From: Phytophthora quininea
Lineage: Eukaryota > Oomycota > Peronosporomycetes > Peronosporales > Peronosporaceae
NCBI GenBank assembly: GCA_011947345.1
Contig: JAAVTG010000333.1
Location: 62,001-126,000, forward strand
Length of the DNA stretch: 64,000 bases
Direction: 5' to 3'
Position 1 is the stretch's first letter. Every line of letters begins with the position of its first letter. Both the position numbers and the translations under genes were made by a program. Of this stretch, positions 21,294-31,576 are shown in pieces. Below the pieces are notes generated by a model that saw only the letters and a list, made by a program, of their open reading frames with translations, did not search any database and was not told where the DNA came from.

Positions 21294-22703
21294 TTACAAC
21301 GAAAAGTCGGATGGAGTGTAGTACGTTCCATGGGCAGGTGCTCGGGCTCGTCCGCGTGCAATATCCTCCAGCAGCGTAACGTAGTGATGTGCATGGCGTT
21401 CAATTACTCCAATGAAAGTCGGCAGATTTGGGTTCTGTGTCGTGAATTCGTCGTTCAGCTCTCGGTTATATCGCTCCAACGGGTTGTTCGTCCTGTTGAC
21501 GATACGACGGTCAATTCCGCGGACATTCCACAGCTCAGGCGTAAACATCTCCAACCACGTGCGTCGAAAGTATGACCAGAACGCTGCCCACTTGTCCCCA
21601 CTATAGGTGACGCCACGGTCCGACGTCACAGCTTTTATCTTCGCCGTCACGTAGTCAATGCCCCGAGGGTCAATCTGCTCGCGTGGCAGTACAGCAAGTG
21701 CATCGAGAACTCCACGGCCCATAGCCACTGAAACTTCATCAGTCGGAATATGCAACTTCAACATCCTACGTCGGATGGCCTGTTTGAAGTGGAACAGGCA
21801 GCCAATTATCGTGGTGTTGGGAAACTGGTCACGGATAGCGTTGATCAGCCCTTGCTCAAAGTCACACGAGATTGTTGATGGCTCCATGTTCATGCCAGTG
21901 GCCACTTGCACGCAGTGGAAGATGTGCCAGTAAGACCACTCTGTTTTGCTAGTCGAGAGCACATACATCACCGGAACATAGCAATTGGACCCTCGGTCGT
22001 GAACCATGACGATGACGCACTGGTAAAACGGGGCAGGCACGCAGTGAAATGTGCCGTCCACGAACAGTGAAACGTTGCTGTAAGTGAGCAAGCGAATCAA
22101 AGCCTGGTGACCCCAACCCAAAATCCTCTCGGTCTTCTCATCACCGGCGTATGATAGGTGGAATTGAAAGAACTTCGATCCATCACGAGTTCGAGAAAGC
22201 GGTGGCATTTCCACCTGGCCATAGATGGCCGATCCAAAGTGACGGTTTCTGACGCGATACACACGACTGATTACTTGCTCCCTTGTTAATCCCCTCATCA
22301 AGTCATTGGCAGTGAATTCTTCACGGATTTGATCCCAGATTGCTGATGGGGTCGCTGTCATTCGTTGTATGGCTAACGTGTCGACCTCGGCTGCCATCTC
22401 TCGGCTCATGTCTCTTTGCGTGGATAAACTTGACATTGGCGTTCCTCCTTGTTGGCTGCCATCTCCATCCTCGCTTGAATTGTCCGAGACGACGATCACC
22501 TCAACCGCTGCTTCACATGTATGTGGCAAGCCCTTCTCGACCAATACCCCCGAGGTCATCACATCAAGCTTCGCCGTGCATCCCCGTCGGTAATAGCTGC
22601 ATCTGTACGTTGTCTTGAGATTCGATGCGTAGGCCTTTGTCAAACGGAAACCGTTGTAGTGTATAGTTGTTCTAAACGGATTGATGTCGTCAATGTCACT
22701 CAT
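21294..22703 (-). CDS. inner MULE transposase with FLYWCH-type zinc finger
   Basis: A 469-residue intact ORF from the first ATG (22703); the frame stays open to 22796 with a GTG only. Residues 1–75 form a FLYWCH-like zinc finger (NGFRLTKAYASNLKTTYRCSY, then C and HTC). The MULE DDE core follows: first Asp in VSLFVDGTFHCVPAPF, second Asp in ISCDFEQGLINAI, a C/H pair in IIGCLFHFKQAIRR, and the Glu region NRTNNPLERYNRELNDEF. All acidic residues are present, so it is probably active. No SWIM finger is seen, unlike the outer transposase, so the two elements belong to different MULE lineages. Confidence 0.92.
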   Translation of the reverse strand: MSDIDDINPFRTTIHYNGFRLTKAYASNLKTTYRCSYYRRGCTAKLDVMTSGVLVEKGLPHTCEAAVEVIVVSDNSSEDGDGSQQGGTPMSSLSTQRDMSREMAAEVDTLAIQRMTATPSAIWDQIREEFTANDLMRGLTREQVISRVYRVRNRHFGSAIYGQVEMPPLSRTRDGSKFFQFHLSYAGDEKTERILGWGHQALIRLLTYSNVSLFVDGTFHCVPAPFYQCVIVMVHDRGSNCYVPVMYVLSTSKTEWSYWHIFHCVQVATGMNMEPSTISCDFEQGLINAIRDQFPNTTIIGCLFHFKQAIRRRMLKLHIPTDEVSVAMGRGVLDALAVLPREQIDPRGIDYVTAKIKAVTSDRGVTYSGDKWAAFWSYFRRTWLEMFTPELWNVRGIDRRIVNRTNNPLERYNRELNDEFTTQNPNLPTFIGVIERHAHHYVTLLEDIARGRARAPAHGTYYTPSDFSL

Positions 22704-23019
22704 GACAAGTGCAGGCAAAATGACGAATGAACAAATTCCCGTCAACCTCTCTATGAGCAAAGGCTCTTCGTTTTCTATACCGTTGAGAAATGCCACAAAG
22801 CAGCACGAAAGACATGGTTTTGAGCAACTTGTGGTATGCGAAAAGCAGTGACTAACTCGATGTTTTATCCACTATTCAGGCTTTTTACTGTCCTCGCCAT
22901 AAGAATTACATCTGTTTTAGCAGCCTTGCCACGCATGTATCCGGCTATACCGAAGTATTCATGTTGGGAATATTTTTCAGGTCAGACTTGCGGTCGGATT
23001 TGCCAAGTAAATTACCTAA

Positions 23020-23078
23020 GTAAAACCTCAGACCCATCGACCAGACCCCGACCGTAGTTGACCCGAAAAATAGGTAAC
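23020..23078 (-). repeat. right terminal inverted repeat of inner MULE
   Basis: Reverse complement shares CGGGTCAA and ACGGTCGGGGTC with the left end at about 20515–20540; imperfect outside this core. Confidence 0.8.
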
Positions 23079-23089
23079 CGGTAGCCAAG
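23079..23089. repeat. target-site duplication of inner MULE, right
   Basis: CGGTAGCCAAG, exact copy of 20492–20502. Confidence 0.95.
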
Positions 23090-24928
23090 CCAACTGCGCG
23101 GCAACTTGCGTTGTTGTCTACCCTGCGTTCTGCTGTCCTCGCTGACCGCAACATTAAGCGCAAGGCGCTAGTAGCGCTGGTTCAAGCTCGCGATGGTGTG
23201 GCGTTGCAGCGTAGCCGCTCTAAGTTGTACAGAGCCAAGGACGAAGTGCTCGGTGGTGCCGATGGCGAGTGGGGAGCTTCGTTTCGACGCCTTCCTTTCA
23301 TGCTAGCAGACTTATTGCAGTCTAATTCCAGTTCGTCGGTTTGCTTGGAAGTAGATCAACACCAACGGTTCTTACGCGGGTTTGTGGCATTTGGAGCGAA
23401 CGTTGCGTGCCAAGAGGGCTTGCTACCGCTGCTCGGGTTTGACGGAGCCCATTCACGCCATTCCAAGTATAACGGCATCGTTCTTTCTCTTCTTGGACGA
23501 GATGGAGATAATCACAACGTAACGTTAGCTACAGCTTTAGTGAACGTGGAAAGCGAAGCCAACGTTTTGTGGTTTTTGGAGCGAAGCTTTGCTGCTGGAA
23601 TCGATTTATCGGGTCGAGCTGTATTCTGTGACCGCGGTAAAATTGTTGGCGCTGTCAAGCGATTTCATGCCTCCACTGGAGTAAAGGTGAGTCTGCGCTA
23701 CTGCTCAGTTCACTTGCTGAGAAACATGAAGAAAAATTTCAAGCTGAATGGACAAGCGTTCGAGAATGCAGTGTGGGCGGTCCAAGGATCCACTAGTCAT
23801 GCTGACTACGCCGAAGCTCTCGCCAAGATTCTCAAGGCTTATGGCGCGCCTGTCACGGATTACATAAAGGAAATTGGGCCTGGGGTCTGGACTGTGCATG
23901 CAAACATGAGTGTGTACTTACCACGGGAGCCAGCCAGCTTCGCCCAAGAGTGTGGAGAAGCACAAAATATCGAATGGACTCCTGATTGCAGAACAGTACT
24001 CCGTGGTGACGCTGCGAAGCCCGTTGTGGATGAAGACATCGCTAGTGATGATGAATACGAGGAGTGCGACTGTAGGCATCCAGATGCCTCAAACCCTTTG
24101 CCTCTATTTTATTGGCGGAGCTCTAACTTTGTGGAGAGTGAAAACAATTCGATGCTGTCAAATGGTATCCGCGACTCAGATCCATGCAACGCTTTCTACA
24201 AGTTGGCAATGTCGGAGATGGCAAAATTCACACACCGGCAAAACGAAATTCGCAAGTGGAGGGGAGAGGAACGTGTTCTGACCCCGTATGCCAAGTCACT
24301 CAGGGACGACGAGAAGAAACGTGCCGGAGAATACTCCGTTGAGCCATCGAGCGACTCAGTTTCGTACGTATCGCATCCAGCAGCCTCGACGCGGAGTCGA
24401 GAAGTCAACTTGGAGTCACTGACGTGTACCTGTAGTACGTACGACCAAATGAGAATCGCATGCCGTCATCTCTTCGTGGCATTACGCGACCGCGATCAAG
24501 AGCAGCGCTGTTATTATGCTTTTCATCCGGCATACTTGGTGAGTACCTACGCTAACAAATTCTTCGACAAAAGAATCGCACTTCCTGTGCGCGATACGCC
24601 TCCAGGTCTCGTCGAAGTGAAGCCTTCACCATACTACAAGCAAGCTGGTCGCCGCATCAAACGACGCATCGCTAGTGCTGGAGAGAGCAGAGGCAAGAAC
24701 ACTTATGTTTGTAGATCTTGTACGGAAGTTGGCCACAACCGGCGAACTTGTCGTCGCCATGGCAGCGAGAGCGATGAACTGAATTCCGACCTTATCGCCT
24801 CGCCTTTTGAGCTCCCAAAACTTCCAACAGCAACATCCCAACAAGCAAAAGCCCCAGTTGAGCAAGGAAGTGCTGTAGCCCAACAAGCAGCCACGCGGAT
24901 GTCCATGGCGTTCCTCCTAGACGACTGA
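23079..24928 (+). pseudogene. outer MULE transposase, main part (SWIM, zinc knuckle)
   Basis: Continuation of the transposase begun at 20195. The frame entering at the duplication (codons for VAK, then PTARQLALLSTLR) stays open to 24928. DDE landmarks: LLGFDGAHSRHSKYNG, AVFCDRGKIVGAVKRF and the Glu in SNFVESENNSM. The SWIM zinc finger is CTCSTYDQMRIACRH (CxC…CxH), and a CCHC zinc knuckle (CRSCTEVGHNRRTC) lies near the C-terminus. The catalytic part is undamaged; only the separation from its N-terminus by the nested element breaks it. It could still be expressed as a truncated protein from an internal start. Confidence 0.88.
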
Positions 24929-25005
24929 ATACGCTTTAATTAACATTAAGTTTTGCTCAGAACTGAATAGAAGTATGGCTGATCCCGTGCTCGTGCAAAA
25001 TAGTA

Positions 25006-25123
25006 TGGAAACGAACATGTACCAAATTGAACAAGCACTTTCATTGGTACAAGTACTGGTTTTGAGTAAGGTACTGGTTCCGGGACGATGGTGGTACATC
25101 GGTACTGGTTCTGGGAAATACTC
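25006..25123 (-). repeat. right terminal inverted repeat of outer MULE
   Basis: Inverted copy of 19909–20026, 116 of 118 positions identical. Confidence 0.95.
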
Positions 25124-25133
25124 TCTTTGTTTT
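25124..25133. repeat. target-site duplication of outer MULE, right
   Basis: TCTTTGTTTT; one mismatch to 19899–19908. Confidence 0.65.
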
Positions 25134-25289
25134 ATCCTATCTTATAGGACAAAATTCCCCATACATTTCCTGCAGAATCGATACAAACGTTAGCAGGTCC
25201 ACAGAGATTGCTTTTGGCATCGCAAATACCGGTAGTGCCTCCACGCACGAGCACGAGGTGAATTTGCCAACAAAACCGAAACGCAATTC

Positions 25290-26071
25290 CTACTCCCAAA
25301 GCAAATGGGGTTCTGCGTGGAAAGCATGATTCTCGCGGACGTACACGTCGATCGTCGAGGCAGCCTGGATATAGGCCTCACATACGGCGTCGATGAAAGG
25401 CACGTTGGTGTCCTCGCCGAAGTCTGCCGTCTCCAGGGCCTTGCGAGCTTCGTCCGTCATCTGCTCCCATTGGATGAGGTCTTGTGACTCGCCATCCTCA
25501 GAGGTTGGACTAATTTGATGGCGCTCAGCCCCAACGTTCATTTCAATCGCCATTTTCGTATTAGTGCCGTTGACATGGGATACCTCAACGGGGCTCTCGC
25601 TGATACCGGAATCCGTCGAGATAGCAACCAATACCGGCTCATCGAGGGCCGGGTTGTCCAGCCACACCACTGCGTTCCCCCAACGGTGCCGAACCCCAGA
25701 GTTGATGAAGAACGCCCCTGGCGTCACGTCCTTTGGAAAGTACCAGGCGTACATGATGGCCCATTTCCCGCTGTACGATGTGGAGCGACTGTATACCTGC
25801 GAGCCCAACTTGGAGCCCTTGCAGTTCCCCTCGAGGTCCCCCGTTCCTTCGAGTCCTTCACTTGTGTCACCAGCGGCATTTACGGCAGTGTACGGATGGC
25901 ACCCTCTCTTGATGAAGAGGGATGGCTTGAACGCGATGGCAGTTTTTCGGCGCCGGTGGCCGGCTCTGGCTGTGGAAATGGCGCCACCGTGTCGTGAGCG
26001 ATCGACTTGGCCTCGACAGAGGCGATACTGGTAGCAGCAATGGTGAGGAGGAGAAATGGACCGAGTTGCAT
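25290..26071 (-). CDS. NPP1/NLP-family secreted protein, frameshifted
   Basis: NLPs are secreted proteins; canonical members bind plant sphingolipids and damage plant membranes. Here a signal peptide (MQLGPFLLLTIAATSIASVEA) and the pro-region HDTVAPFPQPEPAT are in one frame, and the NPP1 body is in another (25808–25290), the shift near 25960 equalling one lost base. The body shows MYAWYFPKD and DLIQWEQMTDEAR. The usual GHRHDWE heptapeptide is replaced by VRHRWGN, losing metal-binding acidic positions, so a non-cytolytic member is likely. The last 40 residues are less conserved than in the other NLPs here. It lies 190 bp downstream of the phosphatase gene on the same strand. Confidence 0.85.
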
Positions 26072-26261
26072 CTTGAAAGTGTCGTGTGGTTGGTCTTGCA
26101 AAATTGACATTACGAGATTGCAGTGCGATAGCCTTCAGGTCTTTTGCCGCGTAGACTTTAATGTTGACGAGGAAAGCAAGCAGTATCCCGTCTGCGTTGG
26201 GGGAAGGTCGAATGGAGTCTATATATTTCTAGCATACAAACCTATCAACAAAATGGAGAAG

Positions 26262-29200
26262 CTACTCGGGACAACTCGCAAGATCAGTGATCCCAGCGCC
26301 GTCCGTCGGTCCAGCGTCGATGATGCGAAGGCTGCGCAGGAACTCTGGGTACGAGACAAACGTTTGGGTCTCTTGAATCTCCTCTCCTGTAGTGGACATC
26401 CGTCGAATCGTCTTGCGATGTTCGAACGCATCTGCTAGCTGCTCCAGTTGGGACAACTGCAGCGGGGAGCCGTATTCCTCATTGATGGCCTGCATGGTGG
26501 CAATGAATTTCTCCTTGGTCACGTAGCCATGCCTCTTGCGATCCAATATCCGGAACAAAAACTTGATGTACAGCCGCTGTTCATGCAACGAGTGTTTGAC
26601 GCTGTCCACGAAGGTGTTGGCCCACGCCTGGTTCTTTGACGTTTCCCCGTCGTTCACGCTGTCGTCGTCCCCTGAAAAGGAGTCTCGAACGTCCATCCCA
26701 GCCAAGTTGGAGCTCGACGCACCAAGACTCGCCAGCCACAGCCGTCTCTGGAACGTGCTGTCAGGCGAGAACGTGTCCTCAAAGACAACCCAATCCAGGC
26801 CTCGTCTGTCCCACTGGTGGCGCTGGTTAATGCCGTAATAGCTCAAGAGAATCGAGTTGAACAGCAGTTGTGCGTCGTCGTGATTCAGCTCTGGCACCAT
26901 GTTCAACTCTTGAGTCCCCGTGAGAACGTCGTCCACAGTCAACTTGCCTGCCTTGCTGCGGTCGAAAAATCGAATGCCTCTCGCAGCGTCTTAAATCTGA
27001 AAGGGTTCTGCAAGAGCGTTGCGCAACGATTCAGGAGCGAGATCGCCTTGGTGTCGTCGACCTCGAAGAGCTCCTGGAGATAATCAGCGCGGCTAAACTC
27101 GGCGAAAAAGGAACAGAATTCCTGGTAGTCAACAACGCCATCGTGGTTCTGGTCCATGTGCTGCATCAGCTCAAAAATCTGCTGCTCCGAAAGCGTATCA
27201 TTTAGCTGAAGTTTGTCTTGAATGGTGTTGCGGAACACCTCGTACGTGACTGGTCTGCTGTTCAAGTAGAGCTCTTTGGTTAATGCCGGCTTCTCCCCAT
27301 TCGAAGAAGTCGAAGAGCCTGCAGAGCTACTAAGCTGGCTCTTCGCATCGCTTTTAGGAGCATTGTTGTTGCCAGAGGACGATTGGAAAAGACTGAAAGC
27401 AAAATGGAGCTTGTCCTGCAAAGTCATCTTTTCACCCTCCGTTTGGGAAGGATGTGGCAGCGCCTGGCAGAAACCCATCCAAACCTTACGGATGAGATTG
27501 CGTCTCCACTCCACATTGCCACCATCTAGCTCGATAGTGTAGCGGTTCAGGAATTTCTGATAGTCAACAGTGCCGTCATTTTCTTCCTCGGCTAGCTGAT
27601 GAAAATAGGACAGGAAGCTCGCCTCGATGCCCAAAACTCTTTGCAACGTTGCTTTCCACTGCAATTTTGTGGCGCGTCCGGACCCTGTGGTATCTAATTC
27701 ATTGAAAGCAACTAGCAGTGAGTTCTTCTTCTCGCAAATGATTTCCACAAGGGACATCACAGTTCGACGTTCCAGACGCTGAGCTTTCTTGCGCCATTCA
27801 TTCCGCCCAGCCTCTCGAAGCTTCTGTAGCGGCTGAGACGAAAACTGGACGACGTGAGGTTTAACTTCGTTGTCGTCCCCCAGCTCCAACTGCACGAAGG
27901 CGCCCTTGTTAGTTTGGGAGCCACAGTAGCTCGACGCCGAAAACACCGTCAGAAGCAGGCCGTCATGAACAATATCATAGCCTTCTTCTCGGCACTCGTG
28001 CGATCGGATGATGAGACTGATGCCATTTTGAGCACAAAAAGCCTTGGTGATGTCAGGACCAAACTCCACGCCAGCACCTCGGCTCGAAGGTTTCCATCCC
28101 TCTTCCTCTCGCGGATCACTCCAGAGCAGATGTGTGAATACCTCGTCTGCGCGGTTTGTTCCTTGGGTCGGAATTTCTCGTCGGTGGTCGAGCTGAAGTA
28201 GCTCTCCAATTGTAACGTTCTCGTGATTGCTGAGACCACCATGTACGATAAATACCTTTTTGTTAACCAGCGCGAAGAGCGGGAACAGTCCGAACACTGT
28301 CTCGAACATCTGGAAAAGCTTCATGGGCGAGTAATTGAGCGCTGAACCCAGGCCATTCCCGCCTTCAACGTCGTCGCTATCCGTTCCGTATTTGGTATAC
28401 ACTTCGTCCTCAAAGCCAAAGACTTCGTTGATCATGCGCTCCTCGTGGTTGCCACGGTTCAAAAATACATAGTCAGGGTACAGGAGCTTAAAAATCAGCA
28501 GCAACAGAATGACCTCAATTCCGTGAGACCCACGATCCACAAAGTCGCCGTTGAAGACATACCACGTCTTGCTGCTGGGCACACCGTTCTTGACCATGAT
28601 CGTCAGTAAGTCTTCCAATTGTCCGTGGAGGTCGCCCACAACAACAAGTTGCACACCCGGTGGGATCTCAATGTCATTCATCGGAGACTGATGCATCTTG
28701 CGAAAGAGCTTCTCCGACTCATCCAGAATACGTCGGACGAAAACCCGGTGGAGAAGAATACCATTGCGAAACTGGTTAATTAGTTTCTTCACAGTGTCGA
28801 GTCGCAGCGGGAAACACACGTGGACGCCACGATAATGCTCCAGGGAGGCCTTGACACGCTCCTTCTCGGTCATGTTGTCGTCAGGCAGTTGCAGCATCTC
28901 CAACGAACCCAGCATTGGCACCATGGAGTGCAGCTCGTTAATACTCGTGGACTTGTTCAGAATACGCACCATCTGCACGGTGCGCTGCTCCTGAACTGCC
29001 TCCAACAAATTCCACGTGTTAAAGTTGAGCTGCGTGCGGAACACCGAGTACGAAAGATGCTGTCTGATGACATTCTTGATGCGGTTCGCAGACAAGACCG
29101 CGTCCGAGTAGCGCTCCACGTGCTCCAGTGGGAACCTCCGCAACTGGTTGTCTTTGGTTACAAGCTCCACGTTGACAAACGCCTTTGCACTCTCCGGTCC

Positions 29201-29965
29201 GTCGGCATCCACTTGCACCACGCGACCAGGGAAAATACCGTACACCAACACCTGCGAGCCCAGCTTCAGCGCTGACTTTTGGATCTTGATAGGCGAGCAA
29301 TCTCTGCAGATGCGCACTTCATCGTAGTAGCCCTGGATGGGCAGTCTGGGCACAAACACCGAGCACTCGTCGCACATGCAGGTGCCGCACTTCCTGCAAT
29401 GGTGCGGCCGGATGAAGAAGCCAAAGTCCTTCTTGCAGACCATGCAGCGTCTCGAGTTCTGCACCCATATAGGTCTCAGTGCCAGTCGGAAGGCCCGCTC
29501 CCACTTGAGGTAGACGGCGTCTTTGCCCGCCCGAAGCTTCCAGGACATGAGCTGCCCCGTGGGGAGTAGCCCGTTAGCTGCATCTCGAGCTTCTTGCGGT
29601 TGAAGACGAGCCCCTCTTGAGCAGGTCGGCGTCGTACTCGTCCTCGCTCTTGGCCTGCTCCTTGGCGTTGACCGACGCGTTGAGCATCATGACGCCGCGC
29701 AGGTGCTTAGACGTGAGCGTGAGATGGACTCTCCTGGGACCTTGCTCGGAGCTTCCCGGGGCGCCGCCTCGGGCATGGGCAGCTCGTAGTAGCAGAAGCG
29801 GCCGTTGCGGAACAGCAGAAAGTAGCGGAAGTGCGCGTAGTCGCCCAGCTTGATGAGCGCGCCCTCCATGAGCTTGTGGTCCTCGTAGTAGTTGTTCACC
29901 GGCTCGTCCTCGCCCGAGACCCAGTGGCCCAGCCACGCGCGCGACGTGAAGCCCTCCGAGTCCAT
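26262..29965 (-). CDS. PH–FYVE–PPP phosphatase–EF-hand protein
   Basis: About 1,230 residues in four frames. The N-terminal PH domain (from ATG 29965: GALIKLG, RYFLLFRNGRFCYYE, closing helix VYLKWERAFRLAL) abuts a FYVE-type zinc finger (CMVCKKDFGFF, RPHHCRKCG, CMCDEC), then a PPP-family Ser/Thr phosphatase core with GDLHGQ, GDFVDRG, RGNHEE and IVHGG, all metal and phosphate ligands present. The C-terminal half holds EF-hands: a canonical loop DQNHDGVVDYQE near 27130–27165 and degenerate ones (DTTGSGR, ENDGTVDYQKF, DRKRHGYVTKE). The PPP plus EF-hand order is that of PPEF/RdgC phosphatases. Frame changes near 29740, 29600, 29570 (C run) and 26965 each equal one lost base. Inferred: Ca2+-regulated phosphatase recruited to PtdIns3P membranes. 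Confidence 0.87.
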
Positions 29966-30100
29966 CGACGCCGACGCGGAAACCCCCAGTTTTCCTCGTC
30001 TTGCTACTCAGCAAGTTGCCTACTGGAAAAGCACCTCTCCCTTGACGCAGGTATTCTCATTCGAAGGCTTTATGCGTTGGTATCGATTGCCATATTGAAG

Positions 30101-31523
30101 ATGGAGGCCTTCACGCTGCGACTGTCGCTGGGCGAATGCAGCTCGCTGCCGGGGCGCTAGCGCCGCTGCTGGAGCTGCTGGTGAGTCCTCCGTGCGCCGA
30201 CAACGTCGTGCCCTGCGTGGTGCTCTCTGTGCGAGAGAGTCAGCTGTTCAACGCCATCGACGAGCTGGCGAACCTCTTCCTGGAGCAGGTGCCGCGACTT
30301 GATTGCATTGGAGATACCTTGTCTAGCAACACTATATTTTATGATTATTTTTGCAGGGCATTCTGACTGGGATCTTGGCGGCTCCCAGGAAGGAGCTGTT
30401 CGTTCCGGTGCCCAGCGACTCGACGATCGGCATGATCAGCGGCAGGATGGAGACGACGGCGCAGTCGGTGGGCGTGGACATCCAGATGCGGATGGAGAAC
30501 TTTGCCAATCTAGGCGTGGATGACTCGGCAGTGTACGATGTGCTGCTGCGGATGGTTCTCAAGTTCCACTTCCTGTCCAGCGGCTGCCTGCAGTTCGAGA
30601 AGCGAGGCTGGGCGCCGCAAGTGCTGATGCTGGACAGTCCGCGCTCGGGAGAGGTGCCGACGATCGCACTGCTGGGCATCTCAAGAGTAATGAACGAGCT
30701 GGGTCGGCCGATTATTGAGCTGGTGCGTATTAGTGTTGTTGCCTGCACGAGTCGTGATTGTGACTATGCTTACTGTGTGTGAGAAGGAATGCATGCCGAA
30801 AGTCATGATGCTACGGACGCTAGCGGATCCTGCAGACCCCGAGCAGCCTGGATATGATCCCCTCTACTTTTGTCCATCGTCAGGATCCGTTATGGTAATG
30901 CCGCGTATGGGCGAAGGTTGGTTACTCTCGCGCTTCTTCAGCAACGCCAATGCCGGAAAATGTAAGGGAGAGGGAAGGAGACGGCAAACGTGAGTTCTTT
31001 CTATTGTGGAACGGTACAGACCAGCACTCGCTCCTTAATAACTAACGGACTGTGGTAGTGACAAGAAAGGTTTTCATCGATATGCGCCTGAGACTGATGA
31101 AGAGTTCCGCCGCTATTGGTTTAATGTGCATCGCATTCGGCTGCCAGAAGACTTTGGCGGATACGGCCAGATCAGCTTTTCCGGCGATTTGGAGCTCACT
31201 TACCCGGCATGCTGTATTGTGTATCAATGGACTGTCATGCCAAGCGAGACACGGTCCAAGTCAGCGGATGTAATTGTGCAATTTCAGAGCCTGCTCCAGC
31301 AAACGATTGGCAAAGGAGCTGTCATTGTGAGTAGTCCACACAAACAGAAAGCGACGTCAGTTCCGCGCTCGGTCTCTGCTAGCAGTGTTCTTGTAAAAAA
31401 GAGCTGAAGGATTCTAAGGCTTGGGCGATCGAACAGACCCACCTCAAGAAACGATCGACGAAAATCAAAGAGGAAGCCAAGAAGAAACCACGGCGACGAC
31501 GCCGCGCGCAGCGAATGAAGTAG
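30101..31523 (+). CDS. unrecognised conserved-looking protein, spliced, basic C-terminus
   Basis: Not assigned to a family. ATG 30101 opens MEAFTLRLSLGECSSLPG; one base is missing near 30160. The first exon ends FLEQ before GTGCCG; an intron runs to TTTTTGCAG at 30357. Exon 2 carries GILTGILAAPRKELFVPVPSD and a long amphipathic stretch to RPIIEL (GTGCGT donor near 30722), exon 3 resumes near 30785 (VMMLRTLADPADPEQPGYDPLYFC), and an exon from about 31060 reads FRRYWFNVHRIRLPEDF with LELTYPACCIVYQW. The last exon is strongly basic (KKKPRRRRRAQRMK) before TAG at 31521, suggesting a nuclear or nucleolar protein. The start is head to head with the PH–FYVE gene (135 bp). Confidence 0.55.
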
Positions 31524-31576
31524 AGGAGAACATGTATCCCTGCAGTGTAGTGAATTTTAATGAAGTTGGTCTCGCC

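Larger units (their letters stand above)
20503..23078 (-). mobile_element. inner (nested) Mutator-like element
   Basis: A 2.58 kb element inserted in the outer MULE. Its imperfect terminal inverted repeats share the core CGGGTCAA.TACGGTCGGGGTC (left about 20503–20560, right about 23020–23078) and it is flanked by an exact 11-bp duplication. It carries one intact FLYWCH-type MULE transposase on the minus strand. The exact target duplication and intact ORF point to a young insertion. Confidence 0.93.
19909..25123 (+). mobile_element. outer Mutator-like element (MULE), interrupted
   Basis: Bounded by 118-bp terminal inverted repeats (19909–20026 and 25006–25123) differing at only two positions, and flanked by 10-bp direct repeats matching 9 of 10 (19899–19908 TCTTGGTTTT; 25124–25133 TCTTTGTTTT), the size expected for MULE target duplications. 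It codes for a SWIM/zinc-knuckle transposase on the plus strand, split by the nested element at 20503–23078. Without the insert the element would be about 2.6 kb. Confidence 0.88.
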
